A DNA stretch of 64,000 bases from positions 1,116,001 through 1,180,000 of the forward strand of contig CP053169.1 of NCBI GenBank assembly GCA_014607495.2, given 5' to 3'. Shown here in pieces: positions 53,480 through 64,000 of this stretch. Numbering within the stretch: the first letter of the stretch is position 1; every line of letters starts with the position of its first letter. Source of the stretch: Carposina sasakii. Its lineage: Eukaryota; Arthropoda; Insecta; Lepidoptera; Carposinidae. Under the pieces are notes generated by a model. It was not told the DNA's origin. It saw nothing but the letters and a program-made list of their open reading frames with translations, and did no database searches. The translations under genes and the position numbers were made by a program.

Positions 53480-54446
53480 TAAGCTTTATCGACTAGTCAA
53501 TTCCAAAACAAACCAGGGTAACAGCTGAAAACAATTTATTAATATATACCAACCGCCCGGTCAATACCGAAAGAACTCAGCACTATCAATCAAAACGAGC
53601 ACATCCGAGTGATCCCTTAATACGGAACCCTTTTCATGTCCATCGTATGTCATTTGTTATAACAAAATCCGCAGTATCTACGGTACTACAGTACCCAAGT
53701 TTCCTTGATATGCCATGCCACAAGCTTAACTTTACCACCCGAAATGTCGCCAGTGTCGACCAGCTAGCGCAAATTTTGTTTGGCCGCAGTTTCGTGCGGG
53801 TGTTTTTGCGTGTGCATATATAAGTTTGTATTGTTATAACCTCTTATTTATTGTCAAAATGCCAACCGAAATGGGGATAGAACTATTTGTCATTGACAAA
53901 GCTTTCTGTATGTGTGTGTTTTGCGGAGGCTGAGTGTAGTGGAGCTGGCCGAATGTGAAATTCGAGGTATCTATACTCTTATATCTGTGACCTGGCCATA
54001 TCTCTCGTCCCTCGCCAATCTAAGACTTTTGTATCAACAATAGTCAAGTTTTAGAGATAGTTTAATTTGACGAATCGTAAAGGATCTACGACGAATGAAA
54101 ACGATCAAATTTTTCCTAAGTTTTGACTTGGTACCTACGACAAATTCACCATATTTTTTTTTATTTGTACCCTAACATTCGGTATAGTGGAGACAGATGA
54201 AAATTTGTCATCTATATAAATGTAAAAATATAAAATACAGGTACATAGTGTACATGTACCTTTACAAAAAATTACCAACCCTTCCTTCAGCGAATGTGCC
54301 ACGTAGTTATTTTTTTTTTCTTATGTATGGTTAAGTGATGTCCCCTTACAATATATTCGCGAAAACTGCATCCCAATCGGTTATGCAGTCTCTGAGATTA
54401 GCGTGCACAAACAGCGATCAATTATATTACAGGTTAACTACCTGTA
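53480..54446. other. Unassigned interval
   Basis: No gene supported. ATATATAAG at 53817 lies 42 bp before CAAAATG at 53859, a promoter-like arrangement, but the frame is only 24 codons. Confidence 0.4.
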
Positions 54447-54926
54447 CAGAGTGTTTTTTAGTTGCCACCCTTAACGAAGGGTACGTACTCTATACATACA
54501 TATAATCACGCCTTTATCCCTTACGGGGTAGGCAGAGCACCAAGGGCCGATAGAACCCACATGGTGCCACTTCTGACCAATTTTGAGGGTATAGTTGAGG
54601 CTATAGATGTACTCTATACATCAAATAAAGTGCGTTTATGCCAAAAAAATGCTGGGAAAAAAGGTAAATTTTTTTGAATTTTGTTTTAAATTACTTGATC
54701 GGGCGAAATTTTTAGTGTGCAGTGTTTAGGCTAGTTTTTTCATTGAAGATATTAATTATTTCTCTTGCCACGCCCGTCTATGTGCATTTACGCAAAAAAC
54801 GCATCTATTTACTCTAATATCTTGGGAACCAGACACTTCCCAGGTATGCTTTCATGGAGAAATATGATCGTGATGATGAGGAGATTCCATAGTTTTCGGG
54901 AACGTTGACAACCAAAAATCACCCTG
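54447..54926 (+). mobile_element. TIR-A split by a SINE-B fragment
   Basis: 54447-54496 and 54606-54926 are TIR-A, TA at both edges. 54497-54605 is the 3' part of SINE-B in minus orientation (TAATCACGCCTTTATCCCTT to ATAGTTGAG). GTACTCTATACAT is present at both junctions (54483-54495 and 54608-54620), so it is the target duplication of the SINE. Confidence 0.88.
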
Positions 54927-55310
54927 TATAGGTATGTCAAGATGTGGTTTTAAATTCTGTCAGCTCCGTTTTATCTTCTAACCTCCTTGGCGCATCCTTT
55001 CCGTCTAACCCTCGGGATATTAGTATGAATGCTGATATGGTAATATGTGGATTTTTACGAATAATACAATAGAGTGATCGGTTAAAGTGCTGGAAGACGG
55101 TGTCCATTTCGAATAATTTAATCATAGAAGTAATATATATAGGGATTTCGTCTTCACTGAAAAAAATGTCACATATAAGTAAGGTACATACATAGATATA
55201 CACCTTTATTGTGGTCAATCACGTGATTCTAGATACGAGTATAAGTACTCTAGATTCAGAAACTCTTTGATAAGCGACGATCATGAAAATCATCCAGTAT
55301 CCAGATGATT
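54927..55310. other. Unassigned interval
   Basis: The minus frame at 54937-55218 is not recognised. Confidence 0.4.
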
Positions 55311-56635
55311 TTTTTTACATAGTTTATTTATTTATACCAACAATATTACGAAGCATTACAGCTTGCGCCAATGCGCCTTGAAATGTAGATATTATGATAA
55401 CTTTAACAATTATAATGTGCATAAAAATATCAGATAAAAAATAGGCATTCATGCTCACTCATTCACCATCTTACAGTATCTCAGATACTCACGACTCACA
55501 GACGGCCATGCACTCATAAACAGATCACACTCTGGTGCTGATGCCAAGAGTGCATTTAGCATTTTTAATGCGCGGAGAAGTGGCTTGTTTCTGTGAGCTA
55601 CCGTACGCGCTGGCGGGACGGCCAGCAGCGCGTGCCGGCGAGGTCTAAGGCAAATCTTAGGGACATCGGGGACAAACAGTCTTACCAGCTGCTCGACAAG
55701 TACCGGACAATCGGAGTCGCCACACAAAGCATGACAGCCTGTCAACATGAGGTTGTGGTTACGCCTTACTTCCAGAGAGTTGAAACCCATGGCTCCTTGT
55801 AGAAATTTTGTAGGGTAAAGGAAAGGGTAATACCCGTACGTTTTCTTGTAGAGAAATCTTAGGAAAGCCTTCTGGACCTTCTCTAGAAGCAGGGCGTAAG
55901 TACACTCATACGGATTCCACACTATAGACGAGCTCTCTATCTTACTCCTTACCAAGGCGGTATATACGAGTTTAATAACCCTGGGATCCCCAAACTCTCG
56001 GCAGTTTCGGATCACAAAGCCCAGAGTCCGAAAACAGCTAGAAGCAAGTTTTTTCATATGCTCGTGAAAAGTGAGGCGGTCGTCGAATACAACTCCCAAG
56101 TCCCTCATGGAGGTGACGCATTTAATTAGCTCTACTCCAAGAGTATACTGACCATCCAAGGGTCGGCGTTTGCGGCCGAAGGTCACAACACAGCACTTGG
56201 ATATGTTAAATAGGAGCTTGTTTCTATGGCTCCACTGGTATACCGAGTTGATGTCCTCTTGTAACGACTCACAGTAAGCTTTTTGTTCAACTCCGTACAC
56301 CAACTTTAGATCGTCTGCATAGAGCAGGCACTTTGAGTGCTTTAGGACCAGCTCTAGGTCATTATTCATTATTCCAAATAGGAGGGGACCCAATATTGAA
56401 CCCTGAGTCACTCCAGACCCGGTGTGATATGGAGCAAAGACGTAGCAACCATGCCGGACAAACTGTTGTCGATCGCGCAGATAGTCAGTTAAAAAATCTA
56501 ACCATCTTTGGCGAGAAACCTATGTCACGTAGTTTGATTAGGAGCACATCGTTATCCACGCGATCGAATGCCTTTTAAAGTCAAAATAGACTACATCGAC
56601 CTGCATGCCTTTATCCAAATGCTCAGAGATTAGTT
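55311..56635 (-). pseudogene. Non-LTR reverse transcriptase, Jockey/CR1 group, 5'-truncated
   Basis: Remnant of the pol gene of a LINE, which nicks DNA and copies its RNA into the break. An unbroken frame covers 56411-55455 (318 codons). It has GVTQGSILGPLLF (RT block), YADDLK (frame residues 31-36, catalytic Asp pair), W..RNKL.FN.SKC and RDLGVVFD, then a C-terminal region with VRSKIESSSIVWNP. Upstream, coding similarity continues to about 56620 in other frames (VDVVYFDFK, then AFDRVDNDVLL, then LTDYLRDRQQF), so at least two frameshifts are present. The 5' two thirds, including the endonuclease, is missing. The 3' UTR ends in AATAAATAAAC and an A-run at about 55311. Plus-strand frames here are shadows. 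Confidence 0.9.
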
Positions 56636-57109
56636 AATTAGTTTAAGCTTTGATTGATATCGTAAAACCTTTCCTCCTCTTTTATTACTTTTTATCCTGA
56701 TACAGATTAGAAACCGCATAGATATACACAAAGAATACTCAAAGATTCTTACAGAGTTTATTAAAGAACTCCAGATTTTTTTGTAGACCATGCCTACAGT
56801 ATAATCTTAGATACAAAGACAAGTTAACTTATTTTCTCTTCTTACCTATTTGTGCACCGCTTTACCTACTTTAGCAAGGAAAAGCTTGTTCGTTAGTTAT
56901 ATAAAATAATACATTTCCCTTTCCACACCCCCCTCTAAGATAGACGGAGGTATTTGGCTCACTCACTAAGGATATTGGACGTCACGCCTCGCGAAATAGG
57001 ACAGACGTCCGGTTTTTGAACGATTGTCATCTGCTGATGATGAAGTCAGGGCTGGTAACCACGTAAATATAATACCTACATAAGTACTATAAAGTGTAGT
57101 ACTGCGTTG
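56636..57109. other. Unassigned interval
   Basis: Nothing recognised. Confidence 0.4.
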
Positions 57110-57260
57110 ATGGGGGGTTTTATTACAATATATGAGCTACATCTCCTTCCGTGCATGCTGTTTATCGCCTGAGAGAAAGCCCCTGAATTCCTTAGTAGAC
57201 TCCTACGATGCACGGAAAGAGATGCATGCAGCTGATGTACTCAAGTGAAGCCCCACATCA
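57110..57260. repeat. Two Rep-C ends head to head
   Basis: 57110-57170 is the plus 5' end, and 57165-57260 the minus 5' end (CCTGAGAGAAAGCCCCTGAA to CCCCACATCAGG). The pair forms an inverted repeat able to fold. Confidence 0.72.
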
Positions 57261-57329
57261 GGAATTGAAAATTTTAAAACTAGAATAGGTTTAGATTTTA
57301 GATGAAATAATGAGTATTAATTAATATAA

Positions 57330-57795
57330 CCCCTACACTAATGGCAGCGAATCTTGGGTGTGGGAAAAGACGCATGAAAGTAGAATAAATGCTGTTGAGA
57401 TGCGATCGTTACGAATTATGAGTGGCGTGACTGCGAGGTAGCGTGAGATATAGTATGATAAGAGAATTATGCGGTGTGAAAGAGGTAGTGACAAGTATAG
57501 AGAAAGGTATGCTTCAATGGTTTGGACATGTGGAAAGGATGGATGGAAGACGATTAACGAAAGAGATATATATGGCAGAAGTGCATGGCAATGCTGGGAG
57601 AGGTTGCCCTAGACGAACCTATATAGACCAAATTGGGGATGTGCTAAAAAAGGGCTAGTCAAGAGCACTTGAAACCGGCGAGCATTTAATGAATGTGGAT
57701 GAGGCGAAAGAGGTATGTTTGGAACGTACTAAATGGAGATCTGTAGTTTCTGCTTACCACTATGGGATATAGGCGTGAGGCTATATATGTATGAA
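57330..57795 (+). mobile_element. RTE-like LINE C-terminal remnant and 3' end
   Basis: Motifs SESWVWEKTHESRINAVEM, then (after a frame change near 57440) MLQWFGHVERMDGRRL, GRGCPRRTYIDQIG and, after a TAG, NVDEAKEVCLERTKW. This is the C-terminal part of RTE-type pol. The end GGCGTGAGGCTATATATG resembles the SINE-B end. The open frame 57443-57658 is part of it. Confidence 0.85.
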
Positions 57796-57799
57796 TGTA

Positions 57800-57905
57800 A
57801 TTAATATAGTAGATGCACCCACGCGTCGGAAACAAACATCGTATCAACGTCTGCTACGGGATTCAAACCCAGTAGCTATACTACAGCAGACCGTGCAACT
57901 ATAAA
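57800..57905 (-). repeat. tRNA-like SINE, minus
   Basis: Inverted, TTGGTGTAGTTTATAGTTG is A-box-like, and ACTGGGTTTGAATCCCGTAG carries a good B box. GTCTGC and GCAGAC can pair. Spacing is longer than in a real tRNA, so a SINE head is more likely. Confidence 0.5.
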
Positions 57906-58559
57906 CTACACCAACCTATCCTCGTAACAAAACAATCAACCATTATCCAAAACCACATGCTAACTAGAACCTAATTTAGCGAGCACAATTAATCATTGAC
58001 AAACCTAACACTAAAATAAATTGAAAACTGACCACCGCCGTTTAAAGATCCATCAATTATGCGCCCAAAAAACTCCCAGAAAAAAACTCCCCAAGATTTC
58101 GGCCAATAAATATTTGTCGATGGCAGCCCTGTCGTGTCCGAGCCCTTTTCAAAATGGCGCCTGTCAAGGGTGACGGTCACTACGCCTTTGTAGATCGCCC
58201 AATGTTATTTATTATTAGAAATGTTAACATGAACACTATCTGTAGAAATTTGACATAATGGGAATGACTGACATGATTGTGCTTCGCTGTCCTCGAATAG
58301 TGGACGTTTTGCGAATGTGACACTTAAAATTGGGGATGGTCTTTGTAAAATATGTGTCGTCGATATTAGCTAGTTTTTACCCGACTGTATAATAAATTGA
58401 ATTGGGTAAAAATTTAATTTTCGCAGACAGCTTATGCATTGAATTAAATATGTATCATGTTATTTAAAACTTTAATTAATAAACTTCTCGGGGTTTCTCT
58501 GCGTGATCGAATCAGGAATGACAAACGAAGGTCACAGACATAGCGCAATGTTAGGTATA
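57906..58559. other. Unassigned interval
   Basis: No gene. AAAATGGCGCC at 58151 has a good start context, but the frame is short (34 codons) and unsupported. Confidence 0.4.
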
Positions 58560-58757
58560 TGGCACTATGTGTCCGGCCAAACTAGCCTAAAGCCTGTGTG
58601 CAGGGCACATAGCAGCGTGAGATGTCCTCCCGTAAGATGGACGTACGACCTAATCAGGATACGTGAGTATTTGCTGGATGCACCTCCAACAGGTCACAGT
58701 GCAGGTTGTTGGGGGAGACCTATGTTCAGCAATGGACTTGATTGCTTAGATGAGTAA
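58560..58757 (+). mobile_element. RTE LINE tail
   Basis: Frame reads RAHSSVRCPPVRWTYDL and, near the end, a degraded GETYVQQW. Same type as 29384-29505. The open frame 58503-58757 is this remnant. Confidence 0.72.
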
Positions 58758-59267
58758 ATAAAATGTTAATATTACCCACAAGCCTTTCACAATACCTACA
58801 AAATATTCCTTAAAGCAGGACGTACACAAAATATAAACACACAGCTAATATTTTGTCATACTACGGCAATAAACCACGTAGTAATCCGTAGCAGCTACGA
58901 ATGCCGTAGCACGGCTACGCGTAAGGGCGGTTTCATACGGATGCAATCGCGTAAGGCCACCTTAGACATCGTACTTTATCCGCACTCACAATTAGTCGCG
59001 AGATGGCAGGTAAAACTGCGGAACAGGGGTGGAGTGGAGTAGACATAGCTCTAAAAAGTTTCATTAAAAAAATATGATGACCTGCTCACGAGTATTAAAT
59101 TGCTTTTAAAAAAGTAGATAGCCAATTTTACTAGCAACCGAAGATAAAGTGAATTAAAAATAATAATTATTTATTATTTGCCCACAATATGGAACAATAA
59201 AGTTATTATTATATTATTTAGATCAGTGATATTTTTTGCCAAAAATTTAAATATAAATAACCTGCAA
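58758..59267. other. Interval with CGTAGC words
   Basis: 58861-58922 packs several CTACG/CGTAG words (CCGTAGCAGCTACG, GCCGTAGCACGGCTACG), which pair in short hairpins. Otherwise nothing. Confidence 0.45.
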
Positions 59268-59560
59268 TGATCAGCTGCATCTCCTTCCGTGCATGTCGTA
59301 AGATTTTACTAAGTAAATCGGGCTTTCTGTCAAGCGTTAAACTAGCAGCTTGTAACTGATCATGTTTGCAATTACTTACTAACATAGGTTAAGACTTTTA
59401 CTAATACAAATATGGAAATCAATTTTCCGAAATAAAATTTATACTATTATTATTAACATCTGAACCCGCTGTGCTAAAGTAACTTCGAAATGTTCTTCAT
59501 AATCCTTCAGTTTTATCTTCCCAATTTGGGGAACACAGCCGTATAAATATACTATTTGTG
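59268..59560 (+). repeat. Rep-C split by unknown sequence
   Basis: 59268-59365 (ATCAGCTGCATCTCCTTCCG to AACTGATCATG) and 59455-59560 (CATCTGAACCCGCTGTGCTA to GGGAACACAGCCGTATAAAT) with about 90 bp of AT-rich insert. Confidence 0.75.
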
Positions 59561-59989
59561 TGTAGACGACCCACGATATTTTTTTATAGATCACGCCGAC
59601 TCCACCGCACCTCTGTCCTGTACATAAACCGTCTGAGAGCAGAAGTCGTTAGTAGCAAACTCCACACATTTGTGTCACCGGATACAATCCTATTATAATT
59701 TTAAATTTTAAGCGCATTTATTTATGTTTACCCCCAATCTGGCAGAGAGGGGGGGATTTGATGCGCTTTTAATACCTTCGCGCAGATTTAAGATGGTGGA
59801 GATTTTTTGGTGGCGGTTATTGGCGTTATTTCTTTATTTATTATGATAACGAGGCTGTTAGTGGGTAAAAGTGAATATCTAAGTAAGTATTGCTTCTCTC
59901 TATAGATATTTTCTGATGCTATAGCAATAATAATTAATGTGTTCACAGTTTTAGGAGGATCACTTTACTTGGAGATATAATATAACTAA
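59561..59989. other. Unassigned interval
   Basis: Nothing recognised. Confidence 0.4.
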
Positions 59990-60035
59990 GATTTGAGTAA
60001 CATTTCGCGTAACATGTCCCTTTTGTTACACCCTG
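59990..60035 (+). mobile_element. TIR-P right end scrap
   Basis: TTCGCGTAACATGTCCCTTT then TGTTACACCCTG. Confidence 0.65.
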
Positions 60036-60750
60036 CATATGTTTACTCTGAAAGCAGGATTGTTTTGATCGTTGAAGAAAGTCTATAGAGTTTATGGCGG
60101 CGTGTATCATCTCACTCTCGCCATTTTTTAAAGTATAAAATAATAATATCTTACACAATAATGATCATAAGTCTCTATAGGTAACCAATAATGAAGGATA
60201 CAATCATTAATCAAAGCCAAATAATTATCTCATGTGGAAAACGATGGATCAAATAAATCGAATAAATAATTCGTGCTATACATAATTTTAGCTTACCACA
60301 TTAATAAAATGCTATACTAATTTTTTTTTCAATTACGCTATTAAATATTACCTAAATGTATATGAACGAAACTTTTTACGAAATAAAAATATCATTACCC
60401 GCGAGTTCGCGTTAAAATTATAAAATAAAAGTTCCGCAGGTGTGCCCGCGCCGTAATGTACACTTCTTTCAGGGTTAAGCAGAAAATAATTTTGTCATTT
60501 TTGTTTTTCAAACATTATATTTTTAACAGAACAATTTGTAAGAGGTGTTGTATAATGTACATTGTTTATTTTTGAATAATTTGGTTGCTGAAGTAACTTT
60601 TGTTTGCATTATAGTCAATCGTATAGACGACACGATGTAAATAGCCGAATAGAACATGACCAGCCTGTGCATAGCATATGAATCCCAAAATCTTTTTTTA
60701 TAAATATATCTCAGTAGCTGAGTAGTGAAAAAATATAATAGGTATATTAA
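60036..60750. other. Unassigned interval
   Basis: Minus frames 59943-60158 and 60523-60882 are not recognised; the latter partly lies in SINE-B. Confidence 0.4.
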
Positions 60751-61020
60751 CATTCTTCTATGCTGCTCTAGGAGTGAAAAAAAAAAGTATAATACTACAG
60801 CTGCTTCTCTTCCCAGGCATACTGTACAAGTCAGTAGAAGGACAAGAGGGTCTTGGTGTTTTGTAGGCGATGGGCTGACCACCTGTCACTACTAACCGAA
60901 CTTGTACATCTCAACTATACCCTCAAAATTGGTCAGAAGTGGCACCATGTGGTCCTATCGGCCCTTGATGCTCTGCCTACCCCGTAAGGGATAAAGGCGT
61001 GATTATATGCATGTATGTAT
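60751..61020 (+). mobile_element. SINE-B, full length
   Basis: TTCTTCTATGCTGCTCTAGG to GGCGTGATTATATGCATGTA. Tail TATG units at the end. Confidence 0.86.
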
Positions 61021-62129
61021 ATCATTTAATTATTTTTTTCAAGACAGTATAGATATTATCTATAAAATAATATATATTAAATGTGTGTAAATTGCCCGAC
61101 ATGAAATCCTACGTGAACCAGATTTTATTAGCTTAACAAATAACAAGCAAACATTATACAAATACCAATGTACAACCACCTTTAGCCCAGTACAAGAGGA
61201 GAATGGGGACAAATGGCGCACAAAACACTAATTAAATATGGCCAGAAAATATTTTAATAAGTTTACGTCGCGTCCGCTAAAACAAATATTATGTCTGCAT
61301 CCACAGTAACTTGAATTTTAATTTCATTACTTAGGTACTCCGAGTTTTAATTATATAAAAGCAGGTTTCTTTTGTGTAAGCGCAGGTAAAGAAAGGTAGA
61401 TTATGGCTTATTTTTAGGGATTCGTGGGGAGGATGGGGACTGTGTTTAGAAAATATAATAAATATACCATATTTCTGTTCTTGTTAAAGATGAAAATAAC
61501 ATGGCAAATACAACGATTTCCAAAATCGGGAATTCTAAATCACATAATCATAATCACATAACGTACATGATCATAATCGAACCAAACGTAAAATAATTTC
61601 TTAGATAGATAGATTCCTTAAAAAGTTTTTATTTCAAAAGTACTATAAAAAGTTCTACAAAGGCGAACTTAATGCTTCAATACATTTCTTACCTATTTAT
61701 GACGGCGCTACAATCTATGCAGATGATTCGAATAACCATGTTACAACGTTAATTACAGTCCCTTGCCATTTGGCAATTATTGTATAAGCCTACATCTGAT
61801 TGAGTTGCCAAAATTTGCAATTTTTCCCAATATAACAAATTTATTGCTCAGTTCATCAACTTTGACAGTTCATTATTACCGTTTTCGGAATAATTGCTGG
61901 CTTATAAGGTCTTTTATTCTATTTAGATTTTGGAGAAACATTGTGGTTTGCATTATTTGAATTATTATTATTTAAAAACGTTATCATTCAGTAGATGTGT
62001 ACTTAACGGATAGTTTTATCAATGTATATTATATCTATTACCTATGTAAGTACCATTTAAAACGGTAATAAAATAATCACTACATATTATAAAACAAAGT
62101 CGTTAGCCGGTGTCTGTCAATATGTATGC
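61021..62129. other. Unassigned AT-rich interval
   Basis: The frame 61763-61960 has no motif. No repeats placed. Confidence 0.4.
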
Positions 62130-62257
62130 TTAGATCTTTCAAACTAGGGAACGGAGTTTGATGCGGTTTTTTGAAATAGATAGAGTGATTCACGAGGAAG
62201 GTTTATATGTATTGTATCAGCACTGCACACGTGCAAAGTCGGGGGGTGGGTCGCTAG
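62130..62257 (+). mobile_element. Helitron-like element, different subfamily
   Basis: GATCTTTCAAACTAGGGAAC, AGATAGAGTGATTCACGAGG and the end GGGTGGGTCGCTAG followed by T. GCACACGTGC before it is palindromic. The CTAG end and A/T site agree with Helitrons; the hairpin differs from Hel-1. Confidence 0.65.
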
Positions 62258-62573
62258 TAATTTAATAAAATACCACTACATACTACTTAAATAACAGATG
62301 ATAAACATTTTTTTATAAATTATAGCAACTAGCATATTTATTTATATATCACCGAAAGGGTTGGTATGGACATTTATCTGTTACAAGAAGGGATGGGGTG
62401 AATAGGGTAAGGAAGCAATATTTTTCTTTTTATTCCTATTGTCGGGTGTTTTCACTTTGCCCGAGGCGTGAGGACATACGATATTTTTATAGAGATATAA
62501 ATTTTATTGAGTACCTAATAGGCGCTTGGAGTCAGTATAAATCTGCCATTGTGTGCTTAAGTCATATTTTAGA

Positions 62574-62694
62574 CTAGTGAACGCCCGCAACTTCGTCTGA
62601 GTAGACTATAGAATAGGTTTTTCCCTACTCCCAACAATATATCTTCGATATTTCAAGAAGATTTTGTGTACAGTAAAGAATAAGTTTGGTTAAG
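62574..62694 (-). mobile_element. Helitron-like 3' end
   Basis: Inverted, GCGGGCGTTCACTAG then T. The hairpin is worn (CTACTCAGACGAAGTTGCGG). Confidence 0.65.
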
Positions 62695-62704
62695 TAAATA
62701 AAGC

Positions 62705-62963
62705 AATCTTCTTTTTACTTCTTCAGCATATTGCAGTCCACTGCTGGACGCAAGCCCCCCAAGGGCACGCCAAAAGGCTACTGCCACAAGAGGGTTTTGC
62801 CCATAGTCACCACGCTGGGCAGGCGAGTTGGTGACCGCAGTGTGATTTTCGGACTATGTTGTCAGCACGGGAGGCGCTGCTGTCTACCTCCCTGAATCGC
62901 CTCGTACGATACCCACGGGCAGGCAGGGGTGGTACAAACTCTACTCTGCCGGCACCACGCGGC
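62705..62963 (-). mobile_element. SINE-M, full length with 10-bp target duplication
   Basis: TAAATAAAGC at 62695-62704 and 62964-62973 flanks it exactly. The 5' boundary (GCCGCGTGGTGCCGGC, inverted) is at 62963, the same base as in the 25-kb copy. The tail is GAAGAAGTAAAAAGAAG rather than (GAT)n. Confidence 0.88.
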
Positions 62964-62973
62964 TAAATAAAGC

Positions 62974-63167
62974 GTTCAGAGGTAACAAACAACGTTTGTT
63001 TCGCATTAATTACATTAATAAGCATACGTAACGATTCTGTTAGCTACACAATCCACTTTGCCCATGTTAGTTGATATGGTTCTGCCAATGAAAGTAAAAA
63101 TTAAATGTTAATGTAATAAATTTATTGTGTATAGCTATCGGGATGAAGAATAACGTTGCCAATATGT
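62974..63167. other. Unassigned spacer
   Basis: Nothing recognised. Confidence 0.4.
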
Positions 63168-63318
63168 AATTAGAAAAGAGATGGTAAAATTCGTCATCCG
63201 AGTAATTGACCCGGTGGCTTAGTGGTTATAGCGGCTGGCACGGTTTGGTGGTCATGGGTTCGATTCCCACTCGGGTGAAGAATTTTTTCCATTTTCTTTA
63301 TTAATAATTTTATAATTA
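63168..63318 (+). mobile_element. tRNA-headed SINE
   Basis: GGTGGCTTAGTGGTTATAGC (A box) and ATGGGTTCGATTCCCACTCG (B box), better preserved than at 46 kb. Shares ATTAGAAAAGAGATGGTAAA upstream and the GTGAAGAATTTTTTCC tail. Confidence 0.85.
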
Positions 63319-63780
63319 TTAATTTAACTTATCCTCAACTGATGTTACTCGTATTAACCTGAATGTTATTTTGTTGTACAATCTATGTAATGTTTTATCA
63401 AAATGCAATTTACGGCCAATTTCAATACGAGAGATCAAAAATAATCTCGGATTAATTTATTCCTAATTTGAAATTTTGTATAAAAACAATTACCTAAAGA
63501 TAAAATCTGAGATTTGCAAAAATCTCCCAAGATTAGTTATAGAAATTTAATTAGTTTTCACGTAAAAATTCAAAACTTAAATAAAAACCCTTACATCCAT
63601 GTTAAAACCTTTCTCAAAATTCACATTCATGTTATTAGTAGAAATAAGATTATCGTAAAGAATAAAAAAATTACGATCACACCCATGTGTTTGGACAAAA
63701 GTGTGTATTTTTTATCTAATAATCTATTAATATTAACATAAGTCACAGCATGTAATTATAGTACCTCGTTATGCCTTTTA
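63319..63780. other. Unassigned AT-rich interval
   Basis: The Lys/Ile-rich plus frame at 63514-63741 is what AT-rich DNA gives by chance; not called. Confidence 0.4.
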
Positions 63781-64000
63781 CATACATACATATAATCGCA
63801 CCTTTATCCCTTACGAGGTGGGCAGAGCACCAAGGGCCGATAGAACCACATGGTGCCACTTCTGACCAATTTTGAGAGTATAGTTGTAAGATGTACAGGT
63901 TCGGTTAGTAGTGACAGGTGGTCAGCCCATCGCCTACAAAACACCAAGACCCTCTTGTCCCTCTACTGACTTTTACAGTATGCCCGGGAAGAGAAGATAC
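63781..64000 (-). mobile_element. SINE-B, cut by the window end
   Basis: (CATA)n tail, then TAATCGCACCTTTATCCCTT to CATGCCCGGGAAGAGAAG-like sequence; its 5' end lies beyond the window. Confidence 0.85.

Noticed and set aside
55593..55802. Plus-strand frames across 55.6-56.6 kb
   Set aside because: Shadows of the minus-strand reverse transcriptase.
1..64000. A novel multi-gene system such as a biosynthetic cluster, defence island or provirus
   Set aside because: Only one clear host gene is present; no gag, env, integrase, LTR pair or clustered enzymes are seen on either strand.

Overview
The window looks like lepidopteran (moth or butterfly) nuclear DNA. Three things point there: a CYP6-family cytochrome P450 that most resembles the lepidopteran CYP6AE subfamily, GT-AG introns in an AT-rich background, and a dense population of non-autonomous repeats of the types common in Lepidoptera (RTE-tailed SINEs, tRNA-headed SINEs, short Helitrons ending CTAG, MITEs with TA targets). 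All family assignments are from reading the sequence and memory of the families; no search was run.

Only one host gene is clear: the CYP6 P450 on the minus strand at 19414-21355. It has two coding exons, intact splice sites and all hallmark motifs, but one extra base just before the I-helix breaks the frame. A second possible host feature is a 3'-terminal exon on the minus strand at 34152-34328, with a splice acceptor, an open frame and a poly(A) signal; I do not recognise its product and see no upstream exons. The longest other open frame (55455-56411, minus) is a decayed non-LTR reverse transcriptase.

The rest is a mosaic of repeats, for which I use working names. TIR-A: about 365-385 bp, ends CAGGRTG/CACCCTG in TA, seven copies. 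TIR-P: about 265 bp, nearly a full palindrome beginning CAGGGTGTAAC, four near-complete copies and two ends. SINE-M: about 260 bp, 5' end GCCGCGTGG, 3' end shared with an RTE-type LINE. SINE-B: about 265 bp with a (TATG)n tail. Rep-C: about 200 bp, the commonest repeat here, about 25 fragments. Hel: Helitron-like, 5' TC, 3' hairpin plus CTAG or CTAA. AGF: 0.8-1.1 kb, starting AGGGTTCCGT and ending CTTGGCCGG. MITE-H, MITE-G, Rep-E, Rep-F and Rep-K are smaller shared families. Several long palindromes also occur.

Layout: 1-8 kb is a repeat nest, densest at 4.1-6.4 kb. 8.2-8.8 kb holds an ATCGAT-rich tandem array and a MITE. 10.8-11.9 kb has a GTAACG cluster and a 312-bp palindrome. 12.7-17.3 kb has two AGF copies, one nested in TIR-A. 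18.5-21.4 kb holds three adjoining MITEs and the P450. 22-34 kb is repeats, including a 34-bp minisatellite at 31.5 kb, ending at the orphan exon. 35-50 kb is repeats. 51.3-52.0 kb is a GC-rich retroposon end. 53-54 kb is a nest of Helitrons. 55.3-58.8 kb has LINE remnants. 59-64 kb is repeats. I found no tRNA, rRNA, CRISPR or operon-like structure and no multi-gene system; the window is best read as one detoxification gene inside a transposon-rich intergenic region.
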